Shown here: in pieces, positions 36,423-45,332 of the stretch
Position numbering within the stretch: position 1 is the stretch's first letter
How the letters are laid out: every line of letters starts with the position of its first letter
From: Streptococcus gallolyticus
GTDB taxonomy: Bacteria; Bacillota; Bacilli; Lactobacillales; Streptococcaceae
Reading direction: 5' to 3'
Length of the DNA: 47,028 bases
NCBI GenBank assembly: GCA_019794795.1
Contig: JAIMFC010000009.1
Location: 26,203-73,230 of the forward strand
The notes under the pieces: model-generated
Databases searched by the model: none
What the model saw: the letters and a program-made list of their open reading frames with translations, nothing else
What the model was told of the DNA's origin: nothing
Program-made: the position numbers and the translations under genes

Positions 36423-38807
36423 ATGACAACTATTTTTGACTCGAAAGAGTATCTTGCTAAGGTCGACGCTTGGTGGCGTGCAGCAAACTATATTTCTGCA
36501 GCCCAAATGTATTTAAAAGACAATCCTCTACTGAAACGTGAAGTAGTAGAAGCTGATTTGAAGGCTCACCCAATCGGTCACTGGGGAACAGTTCCAGGAC
36601 AAAACTTCATCTATGCACACTTGAATCGTGCCATTAACAAATACGATGCAGACATGTTCTACATTGAAGGACCTGGTCACGGCGGACAAGTCATGGTATC
36701 TAATTCTTATCTTGACGGTTCCTACACTGAATTGAATCCAAACATTCCGCAAACTGAGGAAGGTTTTAAACAATTATGTAAGATTTTCTCCTTCCCAGGT
36801 GGTATTGCTTCTCACGCTGCTCCTGAAACTCCAGGATCTATCCATGAAGGTGGTGAATTAGGTTACGCACTTTCTCACGCAACAGGTGCTATTCTTGATA
36901 ATCCAGATGTAATTGCTGCTACTGTTATTGGTGACGGGGAAGCTGAAACTGGACCTTTGATGGCTGGTTGGTTTGCCAATACATTTATCAACCCTGTCAA
37001 CGATGGTGCTGTTTTGCCTATTCTCTACCTCAATGGTGGTAAAATTCACAACCCAACTATTCTTGAGCGTAAAACAAATGAAGAATTAGAGCAATTCTTC
37101 TCTGGTCTTGGTTGGAAACCAATCTTTGCAAATGTTGTTGACTTAGCAGAAGACCATGCAGCTGCTCATGCTCATTTTGCTGAAAAATTAGACCAAGCTA
37201 TCGAAGAAATCAAAGCAATCCAAACTGAAGCGCGTAAAGCTTCTGCTGAAGAAGCTACCATGCCTGCTTGGCCAGTTATCGTAGCACGTATCCCTAAAGG
37301 TTGGACAGGTCCAAAATCATGGGAAGGGGCTCCAATCGAAGGTGGTTGGCGTGCTCACCAAGTTCCAATCCCAGTAGATGCACACCATATGGAACACCTT
37401 GATGCACTTCTTGGCTGGTTGAAAGCTTATCGCCCAGAAGAGCTCTTTGATGACCAAGGTCGTCTCTTGCCTGAAATTGCTGAAATCTCACCTAAAGGTG
37501 ACCGTCGTATGTCTATGAATCCAATCACAAACGCTGGTGTTATCAAAGCAATGGATACCACTGATTGGAAAAAACATGCATTTGCTATCGAGACTCCAGG
37601 TAGTATCGTTGCACAAGATATGATTGAATTTGGTAAATATGCTGCCGACTTAGTCGAAGCCAATCCAGACAACTTCCGTATCTTTGGTCCTGACGAAAGC
37701 AAATCTAACCGTCTCAACGAAGTCTTCAAGAAAACTAACCGCCAATGGATGGGCCGTCGCGATGCTTCATACGATGAATGGTTGTCACCTGCTGGTCGCG
37801 TCATTGATTCACAATTATCTGAACACCAAGCCGAAGGCTTGTTGGAAGGTTATGTCTTAACAGGACGTCATGGTTTCTTCGCTTCATATGAATCATTCTT
37901 GCGCGTTGTTGATACAATGATTACCCAACATTTCAAATGGTTACGCAAATCTAAGACACATACTACATGGCGTAAAAACTACCCAGCGCTCAATTTGATT
38001 GCTACTTCAACAGTATTCCAACAAGACCATAACGGTTACACTCACCAAGATCCAGGTATCTTGACTCACTTGTCTGAAAAGACTCCTGAATACATCCGTG
38101 AATATTTGCCAGCTGACACAAACAGCTTGTTAGCCGTGATGGATAAAGCATTCAAAGCTGAGGATAAGATTAACTTGATTGTGACTTCTAAACATCCTCG
38201 TCCTCAATTCTACTCAGTAGATGAAGCTACTGAATTGGTTGAAAAAGGCTACAAAGTCATCGATTGGGCTTCAACAGTTTCTGCTGATGAAGAACCTGAT
38301 GTTGTATTCGCAGCAGCAGGTACTGAGCCAAACTTAGAAGCACTCGCTGCCATTACTATCTTACACAAAGCCTTCCCTGAGTTGAAGATTCGCTTTGTAA
38401 ACGTTGTCGATATTCTAAAACTTCGTCATCCAAATGTAGATCCTCGCGGATTGTCTGATGAAGAATTCGATAAAGTCTTCACAACAGATAAACCTGTTAT
38501 CTTTGCATTCCACGCCTATGAAGGAATGATTCGTGATATCTTCTTTACTCGTCACAATCACAATCTTCATGTACATGGTTATCGTGAAAACGGTGATATC
38601 ACAACCCCATTCGATATGCGTGTCATGTCTGAATTGGATCGCTTCCACCTCGCTCAAGACGCAGCAGTCGCTGTTTTAGGTGATGCAGCAAGCGAATTTG
38701 CAGCTAAAATGTCTGAAACTGTGGCTTACCATAAAGAGTATATCCGTGAACACGGTGATGACATCCCAGAAGTTCAAAGCTGGAAATGGGAAAATGTTAA
38801 TAAATAA
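36423..38807 (+). CDS. xfp: Xylulose-5-phosphate/fructose-6-phosphate phosphoketolase
   Basis: A 794-residue thiamine-diphosphate enzyme that splits D-xylulose 5-phosphate with phosphate into acetyl phosphate and glyceraldehyde 3-phosphate (or fructose 6-phosphate into acetyl phosphate and erythrose 4-phosphate). Phosphoketolase hallmarks are present: [11 protein letters not shown] near 52-62, EGPGHGGQ (82-89), [29 protein letters not shown], and the ThDP motif GDGEAETGP (170-178). The full length fits the family. The start at 36423 follows AAGGAGTCTTGTT; the longer frame contains that site. The gene stands between the polyol PTS operon and the ascorbate genes, both of which can feed xylulose 5-phosphate. 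Confidence 0.97.
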   Translation: MTTIFDSKEYLAKVDAWWRAANYISAAQMYLKDNPLLKREVVEADLKAHPIGHWGTVPGQNFIYAHLNRAINKYDADMFYIEGPGHGGQVMVSNSYLDGSYTELNPNIPQTEEGFKQLCKIFSFPGGIASHAAPETPGSIHEGGELGYALSHATGAILDNPDVIAATVIGDGEAETGPLMAGWFANTFINPVNDGAVLPILYLNGGKIHNPTILERKTNEELEQFFSGLGWKPIFANVVDLAEDHAAAHAHFAEKLDQAIEEIKAIQTEARKASAEEATMPAWPVIVARIPKGWTGPKSWEGAPIEGGWRAHQVPIPVDAHHMEHLDALLGWLKAYRPEELFDDQGRLLPEIAEISPKGDRRMSMNPITNAGVIKAMDTTDWKKHAFAIETPGSIVAQDMIEFGKYAADLVEANPDNFRIFGPDESKSNRLNEVFKKTNRQWMGRRDASYDEWLSPAGRVIDSQLSEHQAEGLLEGYVLTGRHGFFASYESFLRVVDTMITQHFKWLRKSKTHTTWRKNYPALNLIATSTVFQQDHNGYTHQDPGILTHLSEKTPEYIREYLPADTNSLLAVMDKAFKAEDKINLIVTSKHPRPQFYSVDEATELVEKGYKVIDWASTVSADEEPDVVFAAAGTEPNLEALAAITILHKAFPELKIRFVNVVDILKLRHPNVDPRGLSDEEFDKVFTTDKPVIFAFHAYEGMIRDIFFTRHNHNLHVHGYRENGDITTPFDMRVMSELDRFHLAQDAAVAVLGDAASEFAAKMSETVAYHKEYIREHGDDIPEVQSWKWENVNK

Positions 38808-38823
38808 GCTGCTAAAACAGCAG

Positions 38824-38852
38824 AAAAGCCATTCAATCGAATGGCTTTTTTA
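38824..38852 (+). terminator. Terminator of xfp
   Basis: AAAAGCCATTC (38824-38834), loop AATC, GAATGGCTTTT (38839-38849), then further T residues. The 11-bp stem is perfect and starts 17 bp after the stop codon. Confidence 0.92.
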
Positions 38853-38862
38853 TTTTAGAGAG

Positions 38863-38908
38863 AAAAAACACTCCCCTAATAGATAGGAGAGCGTCTCATA
38901 ATGGGAGT
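38863..38908 (-). terminator. Terminator of ulaG
   Basis: On the minus strand ACTCCC (38908-38903) pairs with GGGAGT (38875-38870) around a long loop, followed by a T-run (38868-38863). It lies 12 bp beyond the ulaG stop codon. Confidence 0.6.
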
Positions 38909-38919
38909 AATTTAAACCA

Positions 38920-40011
38920 TTACAACAAGGCTTTGAATTGAATATTGGAGTCTTCTAGGAAGCAATCATCAAAGCCACGTGGGTGGCGGTACTCAATGCG
39001 GTCTTTGTCCATTGGGTAGGTGTACTTGCCGCCTACTTCCCAGATAAATGGATGGAAGTCATATTGAAGGCGCTCTTTGCGCATTTTCCAGAGTTCAAGG
39101 ATTTCATCTGTTGAGGCCATAAAGTTTGACCAGATGTCATAGTGAACGGGGATGATAACCTTGGCACGCAGATTTTCAGCCATGCGAAGCAAGTCAATAG
39201 AGGTCATCTTGTCTTGGATTCCCAGTGGATTTTCACCATAATTGTTGAGTGCAACATCGATCTTGAAGTCACGACCATGTTTGGCAAAGTAATTGGAGAA
39301 ATGTGAATCCGCACCGTGGTAAATGGTTCCGCCAGGTGTTTCAAAGACGTAGTTAACAGCCTTGCGCGCCATTTCTTCGTCCGTCACAGCAAGACCAGCC
39401 AATTCACCATCCTGAGCATCTGCGCCGTCAACAGGGAGCGTTACCAAGCAAGTGCGGTCAAAGGATTCAACAGCGGTCACTTTCATATCTTTGAATTCAA
39501 AGCTGTCGCCCGGTTTAACAATGATGATGCGGTCTTCCGACACACCCCATTTTTTCCAGATTTCCCCACATTCGTATGGTCCAACAAATTTGACATGGTC
39601 CAGATTTGGATTGTTGACAATAGCTGCCGCAGTATTGATATCAATGTGATCACTGTGGAAATGAGACACCAAGTAGTAGTCTAATTCGTTGATGGCAAAT
39701 GGGTCGATGACCATCGGCTGCACGCGCAAATTTGGTTGCAATTTACGCACACCGGCCATGTTGGCCATTTGGTGTCCACGCACCATATCTTTGACTTTTT
39801 TAGTGGATTTGCCGCGAGCTGACCAGAGATCCATGACAATGTTGGCTCCGCCAGGTGTTTTGACCCAGACACCGCAGTTTCCCAGCCACCACATAGCAAA
39901 ATTGCCTTCTGGTACTACTTCTTCTTCAATTTCCTCATTGAGCCATGTTCCCCATTCTGGGAAAGTTGAAAGAATCCAAGATTCACGGGTAATATCTTGT
40001 ACTTTAGCCAT
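38920..40011 (-). CDS. ulaG: L-ascorbate 6-phosphate lactonase
   Basis: A 363-residue metallo-beta-lactamase-fold enzyme that opens the lactone of L-ascorbate 6-phosphate to 3-keto-L-gulonate 6-phosphate, first cytosolic step after PTS import. The metal-binding motif HFHSDHID is at residues 117-124. The WWLGNCGVWVKTPGG N-terminal segment and the later YHGADSHFSNYF and PVHYDIWSN motifs fit UlaG. The start at 40011 has GGAGGAAATAAA upstream. It is transcribed separately from the ulaA-F operon but has the same upstream element as ulaA. Confidence 0.95.
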   Translation of the reverse strand: MAKVQDITRESWILSTFPEWGTWLNEEIEEEVVPEGNFAMWWLGNCGVWVKTPGGANIVMDLWSARGKSTKKVKDMVRGHQMANMAGVRKLQPNLRVQPMVIDPFAINELDYYLVSHFHSDHIDINTAAAIVNNPNLDHVKFVGPYECGEIWKKWGVSEDRIIIVKPGDSFEFKDMKVTAVESFDRTCLVTLPVDGADAQDGELAGLAVTDEEMARKAVNYVFETPGGTIYHGADSHFSNYFAKHGRDFKIDVALNNYGENPLGIQDKMTSIDLLRMAENLRAKVIIPVHYDIWSNFMASTDEILELWKMRKERLQYDFHPFIWEVGGKYTYPMDKDRIEYRHPRGFDDCFLEDSNIQFKALL

Positions 40012-40055
40012 TTTATTTCCTCCAAAATACACTTTTTGATGTTTTCTATAGTCCT

Positions 40056-40109
40056 AGTATAGCCCTAAAAACGGTTTCAAAAAAGACCAAGTCACACACA
40101 GGAGTGTGT
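40056..40109 (-). promoter_or_regulatory. ulaG promoter with UlaR-type element
   Basis: The -10 TATACT is at 40061-40056 with a 17-bp spacer to TTTTTT (40084-40079). The 14-mer AAAAAGACCAAGTC (plus strand 40080-40093) covers the -35 and is identical to one at ulaA with the same 18-bp distance to the -10. Next to it ACACAC/GTGTGT forms a perfect inverted repeat (40094-40109). A poor cre-like TGAAACCGTTTTTA lies in the spacer. Confidence 0.65.
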
Positions 40110-40148
40110 ACAAAAGTGGACCGATTTCAGATACTGCTTTCACCCACT

Positions 40149-40173
40149 AAAAAATCCTCGACGACTGTCGAGG
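40149..40173 (-). terminator. Terminator of ulaR
   Basis: On the minus strand CCTCGAC (40173-40167), 4-nt loop, GTCGAGG (40162-40156), then ATTTTTT. It starts 8 bp after the regulator's stop codon. Confidence 0.9.
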
Positions 40174-40180
40174 CTCCCCT

Positions 40181-41857
40181 TTAATTATTGTGGCGAACAA
40201 ATGTCATTTCGGACAAGAGTTCTTCTCTAAAAATTTTTTCGATTTCCCGTCGCAGGACATAGGATTCTTGCTTGTCTTTGACAAATCCAGCGATGATATA
40301 ATCCAGCCGTTGCGAAAAATCTTCTTCTTGCCGTTTTCCTTGGCTGTCTACAAAAGAAATAATGCGGATCATTTCATCATCCGTCAAAATCGCTTTGGTG
40401 ATCAACATGGGCACAGGCGAATCAATGCCATCACTCGTAGAAATGACGAGATCCGATGTTAGGATATCCCGAACGCTGTTCAATTGTTCAGTGGTGAACA
40501 CCGCGTCGATGGTGACCATGGGCAGGGCTTGCTGGCATTGTTTGAGAAAGAGCTTGCGCACCGCTAGGACTTCATCGCAGACCAGCATCACATGCACCTT
40601 CTTTTCCTCCACAGGAGCAGACTTTAATTCGGCCCCTAGATGGATGGTGATATAGGCGATATCATCGTCTGAGAGCTCAAGCTGCCAATCTTCCTCCAGC
40701 AAGGGAATACAGGCTTTTGTCACATAAAAGAGTTGACCGTATTCTTCCTGAATTAAGGCGGTGATTGGGTTTGTCGAGAATATACCGTAGGTTTTCCGAT
40801 AAAGCAAAGCCTTACAATGCCGCACAAGCTGGTCAAGAAGCTCCGCTGAATTTTCAAACGTCAGCTGATAATCCTCCGTAATCTTTTCAATGAAGCGCGC
40901 CAAACTTGTCCGAATCCCGTCAAAATCATGACTGGAAACATGGACGTCGCGATCTTTGCGAAAAGACAAGAGCAGCATGGCAATGATGCATGTCTCAATC
41001 TCATCCAACTCAAGCACAAATTCTTCTTGGAAATTCTCTGCAATTTTGGCTGCTACTTGGTATTCTAAGCGCTGCTCCGCGGGTGAAAAATCAGCTAGCA
41101 CATCTGCTTTTTCTGCTGCGCTCAAGTCCATATTTTGGTAAGTCATCCACAGATAGGGCAAAATATTGACCAATTTCCAACTGTCCTGTGGACTGATTTT
41201 TTTCCCCAGAAGCCCCACCAAGCCATCAATCTGTTGGCGTAAAAAGGCCGTTCGGTCGGCGGAGAAAAACGCTGCATGAGACGGAATGGTCTCCAATTTT
41301 TCTCTGGCTAGGTTAATGTAGTGATTCGTTCCCACCGTCAGCAACACATCCATCAAGCGATAAGTGTATTGAATAGCGGACAAGGGATGTCCTTCTAGAT
41401 AATAGCCCTTCAACTTGGTCACTTTGAGCTGCAAACAGTATTGTTCCTGAGACAGACGCTCCCGAATGACCGTCAAGTCATTGAGAATGGTATTTCTTGA
41501 CACCTCCACCAACTGCATCATCTTTTCAATCGTCACGCGCTCTTGGGCTACCGCGATATAGGTCAAGAGCAAGAGCATCCGCTCCTCAGCATTCATGACA
41601 TAATGGTAGGAATCTATTCCCTCCATCAAGTCTTGACAGGCCTTTTTTTGCTCCTCAGATAAAATAAGCCCAATGCGTGGATAGGCAACGACTTCCTGTA
41701 TACCATCGGGCAACGAATCGTTAATCTTTTCCAAATGATAATAAATCTTCCTGCGAGATTGGCCTAAGTTTTTTGAGATTTTCATGATTGTCTCGGGCAT
41801 TTCCAGCTGGATCAGATAAGAGAGGAGGGCATAGCTTTTTTTATCTAAAACAATCAT
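40181..41857 (-). CDS. ulaR: PRD-domain transcriptional regulator of the ascorbate (ula) genes
   Basis: A 558-residue BglG/MtlR-type regulator. The N-terminus (YALLSYLIQLEMPETIMKISKNLGQSRRKIYYHLEKI) is a winged helix, followed by a second HTH region to about 160. Two PRD-like domains cover about 170-400. An EIIB-like domain with a cysteine loop (VHVMLVCDEVLAVRK) starts near 410. Unlike the PRD regulator at 34-36 kb it ends without a recognisable EIIA domain. The start at 41857 follows AAAGGTGATTGG; the 21-residue upstream extension has no support. Its place between ulaF and ulaG identifies it as the UlaR activator. It probably acts through the element shared by the ulaA and ulaG promoters (inference). 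Confidence 0.88.
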   Translation of the reverse strand: MIVLDKKSYALLSYLIQLEMPETIMKISKNLGQSRRKIYYHLEKINDSLPDGIQEVVAYPRIGLILSEEQKKACQDLMEGIDSYHYVMNAEERMLLLLTYIAVAQERVTIEKMMQLVEVSRNTILNDLTVIRERLSQEQYCLQLKVTKLKGYYLEGHPLSAIQYTYRLMDVLLTVGTNHYINLAREKLETIPSHAAFFSADRTAFLRQQIDGLVGLLGKKISPQDSWKLVNILPYLWMTYQNMDLSAAEKADVLADFSPAEQRLEYQVAAKIAENFQEEFVLELDEIETCIIAMLLLSFRKDRDVHVSSHDFDGIRTSLARFIEKITEDYQLTFENSAELLDQLVRHCKALLYRKTYGIFSTNPITALIQEEYGQLFYVTKACIPLLEEDWQLELSDDDIAYITIHLGAELKSAPVEEKKVHVMLVCDEVLAVRKLFLKQCQQALPMVTIDAVFTTEQLNSVRDILTSDLVISTSDGIDSPVPMLITKAILTDDEMIRIISFVDSQGKRQEEDFSQRLDYIIAGFVKDKQESYVLRREIEKIFREELLSEMTFVRHNN

Positions 41858-41972
41858 CCAATCACCTTTCCTAACAAATGTACTTTCTATTTTACCAAAA
41901 AGAGAAACCGCTCTCAACACTATAATAAATGATGATTCCGTAACAGAAAACTGTCTTTCACTGATATTAGAA

Positions 41973-42023
41973 GAAAAATGGCAAAGAAAAGCAGGGCACT
42001 AACGCTACTTTTCAAAGCCATTT
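41973..42023 (-). terminator. Terminator of the ulaA-ulaF operon
   Basis: On the minus strand AAATGGC (42023-42017) pairs with GCCATTT (41982-41976), and an inner GAAAAG/CTTTTC helix follows after a symmetric TTT/TTT loop. Further T residues come after the outer arm. It starts 6 bp beyond the ulaF stop codon. Confidence 0.7.
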
Positions 42024-42028
42024 CCTTT

Positions 42029-42745
42029 CTAGTGGCTATCACCCTTTTGTCCATAGTAGGCATTCGGTCCATGCTTGCGCAGATAATGCTTGTCCATGAT
42101 GTATCTAGGAGCTGACTCTACGCGAGGGTTGATTTGCTCAGTATAGCGGTTCATGCGAGCCACTTCTTCTAAGACAACTGAGTGATAAACTGCTTGCGCT
42201 GGGTCTTTGCCCCAGGTGAACGGTCCATGGTTGCGCACCACGATACCTGGCACCGCCATTGGGTCCAATCCTCGACGGGTGAACTCTTCAATAATCACCG
42301 TTCCTGTTTCTTCTTCGTAGGCAGCGTCTACTTCCTCGGTGGTCAATGAACGCGCGCATGGCACAGGACCATAGAAGTAATCCGCATGCGTTGTTCCGTA
42401 AAATGGAATATCACGCCCTGCTTGTGCCCAACCAACTGCTTCTGTTGAATGCGTATGGACAATGCCCCCCACTTCTGGCCAAGCCTTGTAGAGTTGCACA
42501 TGGGTTGGCAGGTCAGAAGATGGATTGAGGGCCCCTTCTACTACATTTCCGTTTAAGTCTGTCACCACCATATTTTCTGGGGTTAATGTCTCATAGTCGA
42601 CACCCGAGGGTTTGATGACAATTCGACCCAATTCACGGCAAACTTCTGAGACATTGCCCCATGTAAATTTGACCAGACCATGTTCTGGCAAGGATTTATT
42701 AGCAGCGCAGACACGCTCGCGCATTTCTTGTAAATTTTTTGGCAT
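42029..42745 (-). CDS. ulaF: L-ribulose-5-phosphate 4-epimerase
   Basis: A 238-residue class II aldolase-like epimerase converting L-ribulose 5-phosphate to D-xylulose 5-phosphate, the last step of the ascorbate pathway. The zinc ligands are in GGIVHTHSTEAVGWA (HTH) and in a later RNHGPFTWG histidine. The KFTWGNVS N-terminal motif and the KPSGVDYETL substrate loop are present. The start is 1 bp after the ulaE stop codon, giving tight coupling. Its product feeds the phosphoketolase and transketolase encoded nearby. Confidence 0.95.
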   Translation of the reverse strand: MPKNLQEMRERVCAANKSLPEHGLVKFTWGNVSEVCRELGRIVIKPSGVDYETLTPENMVVTDLNGNVVEGALNPSSDLPTHVQLYKAWPEVGGIVHTHSTEAVGWAQAGRDIPFYGTTHADYFYGPVPCARSLTTEEVDAAYEEETGTVIIEEFTRRGLDPMAVPGIVVRNHGPFTWGKDPAQAVYHSVVLEEVARMNRYTEQINPRVESAPRYIMDKHYLRKHGPNAYYGQKGDSH

Positions 42746-42746
42746 T

Positions 42747-43610
42747 TTACTTCAACCCCGCTTTCTCAATCAATGGATAAAGGAAAGCTTGTGCTTCTTC
42801 TATAGCAGCTCGAGTCTCCTCAACCATTTCACAATTTTCTGACCACATTTCAATCAAAAATGGGCCATTATAATTGGTCTTCTTGATAACAGCAAACATC
42901 TCTTCCCAGTCCACGCAACCTTGGCCAAACGGCACATCGCGGAATTGTCCTTTTGACGTCTCTGTTACCGCGTAAGTATCTTTCAAATGCAGTGCAGCGA
43001 TTGATTTGTGACCATTGTAAAATTCACTCCACAAGTCATTGTGCCAAGCAGATACATTTCCTGTATCAGGGTAGACGAAGAGGTAAGGTGAATCGATTTC
43101 CTTTTCCACCGCCAAGTATTTTTCGATAGAATTGATGAATGGATCATCCATGATTTCGATGGACAGCATGACCTGAGCTTCTTCGGCCCAGTCGCAGGAT
43201 TTTCTCAGATTTTTGAGAAAGCGTGCGCGGGTTTCAGGCGATTTTTCTTCGTAGTAGACGTCGTAGCCAGCCAGCTGAATGGTCCGAACACCCAAGTCCT
43301 GCGCCAACTCAATACATTTTTTCATGAGTTCGAGCGATTTGGCTTCTATTTCTGGATTATCGGAACCAAGCGGATACCGGCGATGTCCAGAAAAACAAAT
43401 GGTCGGAATACGCACACCTGTCTCATAAATGGCTTTGACAATCTCTAGGCGCTCTGCCTTGGTCCAGTCCAGACGAGCCAGACGATCATCCGACTCATCC
43501 ACAGACATTTCCACAAAATCAAACCCAAGCTCCTTCGCAAAACGGAGACGCTCTAGCCAAGTGAACTGCTTAGGCGTCGCCTTTTCATAAATACCGATGG
43601 GACGGCTCAT
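42747..43610 (-). CDS. ulaE: L-xylulose 5-phosphate 3-epimerase
   Basis: A 287-residue TIM-barrel enzyme (AP endonuclease 2-like sugar-phosphate epimerase) converting L-xylulose 5-phosphate to L-ribulose 5-phosphate. Visible motifs include GFDFVEMSVDESDDRLARLDW near residues 30-50, metal ligands in LSIEIMDDPFINS and the HLKDTYAVT segment, and the C-terminal FLIEMWSEN. The start at 43610 (MSRPIGIYEK) is preceded by GGGGGTGAGG, which overlaps the end of ulaD. An ATG five codons earlier lies at that site and is less likely. Confidence 0.93.
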   Translation of the reverse strand: MSRPIGIYEKATPKQFTWLERLRFAKELGFDFVEMSVDESDDRLARLDWTKAERLEIVKAIYETGVRIPTICFSGHRRYPLGSDNPEIEAKSLELMKKCIELAQDLGVRTIQLAGYDVYYEEKSPETRARFLKNLRKSCDWAEEAQVMLSIEIMDDPFINSIEKYLAVEKEIDSPYLFVYPDTGNVSAWHNDLWSEFYNGHKSIAALHLKDTYAVTETSKGQFRDVPFGQGCVDWEEMFAVIKKTNYNGPFLIEMWSENCEMVEETRAAIEEAQAFLYPLIEKAGLK

Positions 43611-43615
43611 AGTCC

Positions 43616-44281
43616 TCACCCCCAAATGCGACGAATTTCGTCTTTAAATGCACGCGCTGCCGCCGCTGGATCAGCAGCTTCGGTAATGCCACGACCTGCG
43701 ATAAAGGTGAAGACATCCACCCCTTCAAAAAGTTTCAAGGTATTCACATCAAGACCGCCTGTCACCGATACACGGAAGCCCATATCAATGAGTTTTTTGA
43801 CTTTATTGAGATCTTTTTCACCCCATGTTTCGCCAGCAAGAAGGGCATCGCGGGATTGGTGGTAGATAGCTTGGGAAATGCCAGCGTCCAGCCAGAGTTG
43901 GGCTTGCTCAAAAGTCCAGTCTCCGTAGAGCTCTATTTGGATTTCGCCACGGTCCCCGCGCACTTCAGTGATGGCTTTCAAGGCCGCCTCCATAGTCGGA
44001 AGCGTAGCGCAGCAGATACAGGTCATCCAGTCAGCCCCGCGCACTGCATTATTTTTAGCAACTGTGCCACCAGCGTCTGCACATTTGGTGTCTGCTACGA
44101 TGATTTTTTCTGGAAATAAGCTGCGCAGAACTTCGACAAGTTCTGAACCTACTTGCAACAAGCAGACCGTGCCTGCTTCAATCACGTCTACTTCATGGCC
44201 AACTGCCACGGCAGCCTTAACGGCACCTTGTAAATCAGAGTGGTCCAAAGCCACTTGTAAATTTGGGATATGTGTTGTCAT
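43616..44281 (-). CDS. ulaD: 3-keto-L-gulonate-6-phosphate decarboxylase
   Basis: A 221-residue member of the orotidine-monophosphate-decarboxylase suprafamily. It decarboxylates 3-keto-L-gulonate 6-phosphate to L-xylulose 5-phosphate using Mg2+. Expected motifs are LQVALDHSDLQGA at the N-terminus, IVADTKCADAGGTVAKNA-type strand 3 (here VADTKCADAGG), a GDWTFEQAQLWLDAG strand, VTGGLDVNTLKLF and FIAGRGITEAADPAAAA phosphate-binding loops. It overlaps no intact gene upstream; a 168-bp gap separates it from ulaC. ulaE starts 5 bp after its stop codon. Confidence 0.95.
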   Translation of the reverse strand: MTTHIPNLQVALDHSDLQGAVKAAVAVGHEVDVIEAGTVCLLQVGSELVEVLRSLFPEKIIVADTKCADAGGTVAKNNAVRGADWMTCICCATLPTMEAALKAITEVRGDRGEIQIELYGDWTFEQAQLWLDAGISQAIYHQSRDALLAGETWGEKDLNKVKKLIDMGFRVSVTGGLDVNTLKLFEGVDVFTFIAGRGITEAADPAAAARAFKDEIRRIWG

Positions 44282-44449
44282 TCTTTTTTCCTTTCAAAGT
44301 AAGCTACAAAGGGCGTCAAACAGACAATCGCAAAGTAGAAGACCAACCCGCAGGCGCTTGGGTCTAGGTCCTGTCTATCTGTTTGCAGATATCCGTAGCC
44401 CCTATTCGATTTTGTCAGATATACAGAAAGATATTCTTTTACGTAACTC
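44282..44449 (-). other. 168-bp gap between ulaC and ulaD, no supported gene
   Basis: This is the longest gap in the ula operon. A 62-codon frame (TTG start at 44466 inside ulaC, stop overlapping the ulaD ATG as ATGA) crosses it, with no ribosome-binding site and no recognisable family. The minus-strand RNA could form a hairpin from GACC and ACCC-like arms around GCGCCTGC (44340-44371). It may regulate the ratio of transporter to enzyme mRNA, or be a small insertion remnant. Confidence 0.35.
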
Positions 44450-44935
44450 TTAGCTTTCCAAATCAAAGCCTTCTAAATAAGGGCTATTCTTTGATTCTTC
44501 GACCATGGCCAAGACTTCTTCTGGTGTTTGGCAAGCCACCAAACGTTCGATGGAATTATCCAATTCAAAGAGGGCAATAATCTGCGGGATGGCTACAGAT
44601 GTATGAATTTTCGGATCTGTAGCTGCCAAGGTCAAGAGCACAGACACTTCCTTACCATCTGAAAAGGTTACTGGCTTAGTTAGGGTAATCAAGGCAAATG
44701 AATCCTTCAAAACACCGATACCCGCCTGCGCATGGGGCATAGCCATACCTGGCATCAAAATATAATAGGGACCATATTCTTCTGTTGAAGCAATAATAGC
44801 ATCGTAGTATTCTTCTGTTGCAGCTCCGCTATCCATCAACGGTTCCACTGCTTTGTGAACCGCTTCTTGCCATGTTTCAGCCGTCAACCCCAAACGAATG
44901 GAATTATTCTCAATAAAAGAAGATTTTAAGTTCAT
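44450..44935 (-). CDS. ulaC: PTS EIIA component, ascorbate type
   Basis: A 161-residue cytosolic EIIA of the mannitol/fructose/ascorbate fold. The active histidine is His68 in PGMAMPHAQAG. The N-terminal SIRLGLTAETWQEAVHKAVEPL helix and the VLLTLAATDPKIHT strand are typical of UlaC. It accepts phosphate from HPr and passes it to UlaB. It lies 60 bp downstream of ulaB. Confidence 0.94.
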   Translation of the reverse strand: MNLKSSFIENNSIRLGLTAETWQEAVHKAVEPLMDSGAATEEYYDAIIASTEEYGPYYILMPGMAMPHAQAGIGVLKDSFALITLTKPVTFSDGKEVSVLLTLAATDPKIHTSVAIPQIIALFELDNSIERLVACQTPEEVLAMVEESKNSPYLEGFDLES

Positions 44936-44995
44936 AATCGCTCACTTTCTAAATTAGGATATAGGATAAGGAGCTGGTTGGCTCCCGCTCCTTAC

Positions 44996-45274
44996 TTATA
45001 ACACTTCGCTTAATTTTGTTTTGATTTCATTGTCATCCATGAGATTGTCAAGTCCTACCAATTTACCATTTGTACGACCATCCAATTCATGAATCAGGTG
45101 ATTTGAAGCGACTACGATATCGTAGCCAGAAGCCAATCCTTTGGCTTCACCAACTGAGCAAGATGCTGACTGGATATCCGTCACTCCTAACTCGCGAAGA
45201 GCTTTTTCGACTTTCATTTTAATGACCATTGATGATCCCATGCCATTTCCACATGCGGTTAATACTTTCACCAT
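44996..45274 (-). CDS. ulaB: PTS EIIB component, ascorbate type
   Basis: A 92-residue phosphocarrier. The phosphorylated cysteine is Cys8 in the loop LTACGNGMGSS. It shares the Rossmann-like fold of lactose/ascorbate EIIB proteins and transfers phosphate to ascorbate bound to UlaA. It lies 58 bp after ulaA. Confidence 0.95.
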   Translation of the reverse strand: MVKVLTACGNGMGSSMVIKMKVEKALRELGVTDIQSASCSVGEAKGLASGYDIVVASNHLIHELDGRTNGKLVGLDNLMDDNEIKTKLSEVL

Positions 45275-45332
45275 TATTCTTTCCTCACTTATATTTTAAT
45301 AACATAGCAGAGCTATTTTGTTGATTGGAGAC

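Noticed and set aside
44278..44466. 62-codon frame between ulaC and ulaD as a gene
   Set aside because: It needs a TTG start inside ulaC without a ribosome-binding site and has no recognisable domain; kept only as an unexplained gap.
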